The notes below the pieces were generated by a model that had not been told where the DNA came from, ran no database searches, and saw only the letters and a list, made by a program, of their open reading frames with translations. The translations under genes were made by a program, and so were the position numbers. Positions 5,793 through 6,757 of a DNA stretch of 6,757 nucleotides are shown here, one piece after another. The stretch comes from Humisphaera sp. GTDB taxonomy: Bacteria; Planctomycetota; Phycisphaerae; Tepidisphaerales; Tepidisphaeraceae. Position 1 is the first letter of the stretch, and each line of letters starts with the position of its first letter. The stretch is from contig JANXVV010000590.1 of the NCBI GenBank assembly GCA_025351525.1, positions 1 through 6,757 on the forward strand, given 5' to 3'.

Positions 5793-6343
5793 CGTTGGAC
5801 GGTACCGTTCGCGACCCGGCATTTCTCCGTTTCCTTGCCGCTGTCGGTGATGAAAATACAGCCACCTTCACAACGCATGACTGGCTCGTGCTGGGGCTTG
5901 TCGCGCATTGCGATAAAGTGCCGCGCGAACTCCGCAACCGAATTCCCCGCTTAACAGAGCTTGGCATCATTGAACGCGTCGGTCCCCGACGTTACATGCC
6001 CGCTCAGCGATTTTTCGCCTTTATCGGTGATAGGGCCGCATACACCCGTCGCCGTGGCTTGGATCGGCCACATAACCTTCAACTGCTTACGCGTCATTTA
6101 AACGATAACGCGATCACCGGAAGCCCGCTACGCGAGTTGGTGAACGTAATCCCCTCTCTCGGCGAAGATGGTATTCGCTCCCTCCTGCGAACACTCGCCC
6201 GCACTGGCAAGGCGCATTTTCGAGGACAAACCCGTGCGACGCTATGGTTCCCCGGCCCCGACCCTGATTCGACCAGTTTAGAATTGTCCTCAAACGTCAT
6301 CAAATTGTCACCAAATCAGAGAAGACCTACAAAGCGGAAGTAA
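5696..6343 (+). pseudogene. AlbA_2 ATP-binding regulator, C-terminal winged-helix part of a disrupted gene
   Basis: In the frame of ATG 5717, the sequence from 5696 reads SGQGANRMFEES, the glycine-rich E-R-S-G-Q-G type motif that closes the ATPase-like domain in this family. Then follow a conserved strand region (DFTGTDAFQVALTL), a first winged-helix-like domain (about residues 54-95 counted from the Met at 5717: WLVLGLVAHC, RIPRLTELGIIERVG) and a second (about 118-178). The tail is Ser/Asn/Lys-rich and ends RRPTKRK. Together with the N-terminal part this is one gene missing roughly its middle fifth. A separate 208-residue protein could start at ATG 5717, with AGGG about 10 nt upstream, overlapping the first part by 76 bp. 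Its lack of an N-terminal domain argues for a decayed gene, not a designed split. Confidence 0.7.
6285..6315. repeat. Three degenerate 10-mers at the end of the regulator gene
   Basis: TGTCCTCAAA (6285-6294), CGTCATCAAA (6295-6304) and TGTCACCAAA (6306-6315) are head-to-tail variants of one 10-mer, with one extra base before the third. They encode the SSNVIKLSPN tail. The first differs at one base from the perfect 10-mer at 6394. Confidence 0.45.
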
Positions 6344-6393
6344 GGCATCCATCGTTTTTTTCAGCCTCCGCAGCGGCGAAACGTGTGCCAAGT

Positions 6394-6423
6394 TGACCTC
6401 AAATGACCTCAAATGACCTCAAA
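6394..6423. repeat. Tandem repeat, three perfect copies of TGACCTCAAA
   Basis: Three exact contiguous copies occupy 6394-6403, 6404-6413 and 6414-6423, in the non-coding spacer after the regulator stop. The 10-bp period is close to one helical turn, so a protein could bind the same face of the DNA at each copy. A simple slippage array or a remnant of a longer coding tail is equally possible. Confidence 0.7.
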
Positions 6424-6472
6424 TGTTTTGGACGGAGAGCTCAGGGGCAGACGCTCAACAAGATGGTAATGA

Positions 6473-6513
6473 ATAAGGGTATTCATACCCCTACATAAGG
6501 GTAGTCATAAGGG
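6473..6513. repeat. ATAAGGG repeats with a GGGTAT/ATACCC palindrome
   Basis: ATAAGGGT occurs at 6473-6480 and 6495-6502, with ATAAGGG again at 6507-6513. GGGTAT (6477-6482) and ATACCC (6485-6490) form a perfect dyad around TC. The cluster is 70-110 bp before the acetyltransferase gene and could be an operator region. No promoter boxes are convincing in the AT-rich stretch 6515-6560. Confidence 0.4.
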
Positions 6514-6605
6514 CATTACAGCAATTATTTATAGATTCGATTCTAAAGAACCTAAAATTACGGCATGACTTGCGGAAATGAATGGCCCGCCGTATCCATT
6601 TGAAA

Positions 6606-6757
6606 ATGACCTTTACAATCCGCCCCGCCCGTCTGATCGATGCCCCGACACTCACCGCTTTCAACGCGGCCATGGCGTGGGAGACCGAGCGACTGATGCT
6701 CGATCCGGCGTTGCTCGCGGCGGGGGTGCTGGCGGGATTGGCCGACCCGAATAAGGC
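6606..6757 (+). CDS. GNAT family N-acetyltransferase, N-terminal part cut by the window edge
   Basis: Fifty codons are visible: MTFTIRPARLIDAPTLTAFN, then AAMAWETERLMLDPALLAAG and VLAGLADPNKA. The opening strand T-I-R-P-A, the D-A-x-T-L-x-x-F-N helix and the A-x-E-T-E-x-x-x-L-D-P segment match the N-terminus of a common GNAT subgroup that transfers acetyl from acetyl-CoA to an amine. The acetyl-CoA binding motif lies beyond the edge, so substrate and completeness cannot be judged. An in-frame ATG at 6582, directly after a TGA at 6579 and with CGGA about 5 nt before it, would add MARRIHLK. ATG 6606 fits the usual family N-terminus but has no ribosome binding site, so the start is undecided. 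Confidence 0.75.
   Translation, partial: MTFTIRPARLIDAPTLTAFNAAMAWETERLMLDPALLAAGVLAGLADPNK

Noticed and set aside
6344..6375. T-run GTTTTTTT after the regulator stop as an intrinsic terminator
   Set aside because: No stable stem precedes the T-run.
6394..6513. CRISPR array
   Set aside because: The units are only 7-10 bp, contiguous or irregularly spaced, and lack unique spacers of uniform length. No cas gene is present.
6491..6673. 60-residue minus-strand frame over the acetyltransferase start
   Set aside because: It is antisense to the GNAT gene, basic and Arg/Phe-rich, with no recognisable domain.

Overview
The window looks like a chromosomal segment from a planctomycete, with a compact mix of housekeeping genes and decayed accessory DNA. 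The phylum call rests on three things. The first is a secreted protein with an IPT/TIG-like region followed by a PPC domain. The second is a 'GMGVSPM' peptide encoded by a GC-rich palindrome; from memory this peptide recurs in planctomycete genomes. The third is the set of hydrolase and accessory families present. No rRNA or marker gene is available to narrow this further.

Left part (1-1531, minus strand): accessory DNA. A gene of unknown function (start at 597) runs off the left edge. A 9-bp inverted repeat directly upstream could pair with its ribosome binding site. Next come a GC hairpin, a probable 93-residue small protein, a short open stretch resembling the tail of a planctomycete integrase, and the 5' half of a tRNA-Leu(CAA) gene whose 3' half is not recognisable. 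Together the last two suggest the scar of an old integration or excision. I see no convincing gene in 1017-1153 or 1400-1531.

Middle part (1532-4980): intact genes. A secreted alpha/beta hydrolase on the minus strand diverges from a secreted IPT/TIG-PPC protein across a 117-bp intergenic region. Downstream on the plus strand are 6-phosphogluconolactonase (pentose phosphate pathway) and, 34 bp later, a class I SAM methyltransferase resembling PmtA-type phosphatidylethanolamine N-methyltransferases. The last two are probably co-transcribed.

Right part (4981-6757): an AlbA_2 (Schlafen-type) ATP-binding regulator gene begins 2 nt after the methyltransferase stop. It has lost its central region through an out-of-frame internal deletion, leaving an N-terminal DNA-binding half and a C-terminal winged-helix half in different frames. 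Downstream is a 240-bp spacer with tandem 10-mers, a second short-repeat cluster and a palindrome. It leads into the start of a GNAT acetyltransferase cut by the right edge.

I do not see a complete new multi-gene system. The most informative signals are the deletion junction, the half tRNA, the hairpin over a ribosome binding site and the repeat clusters.
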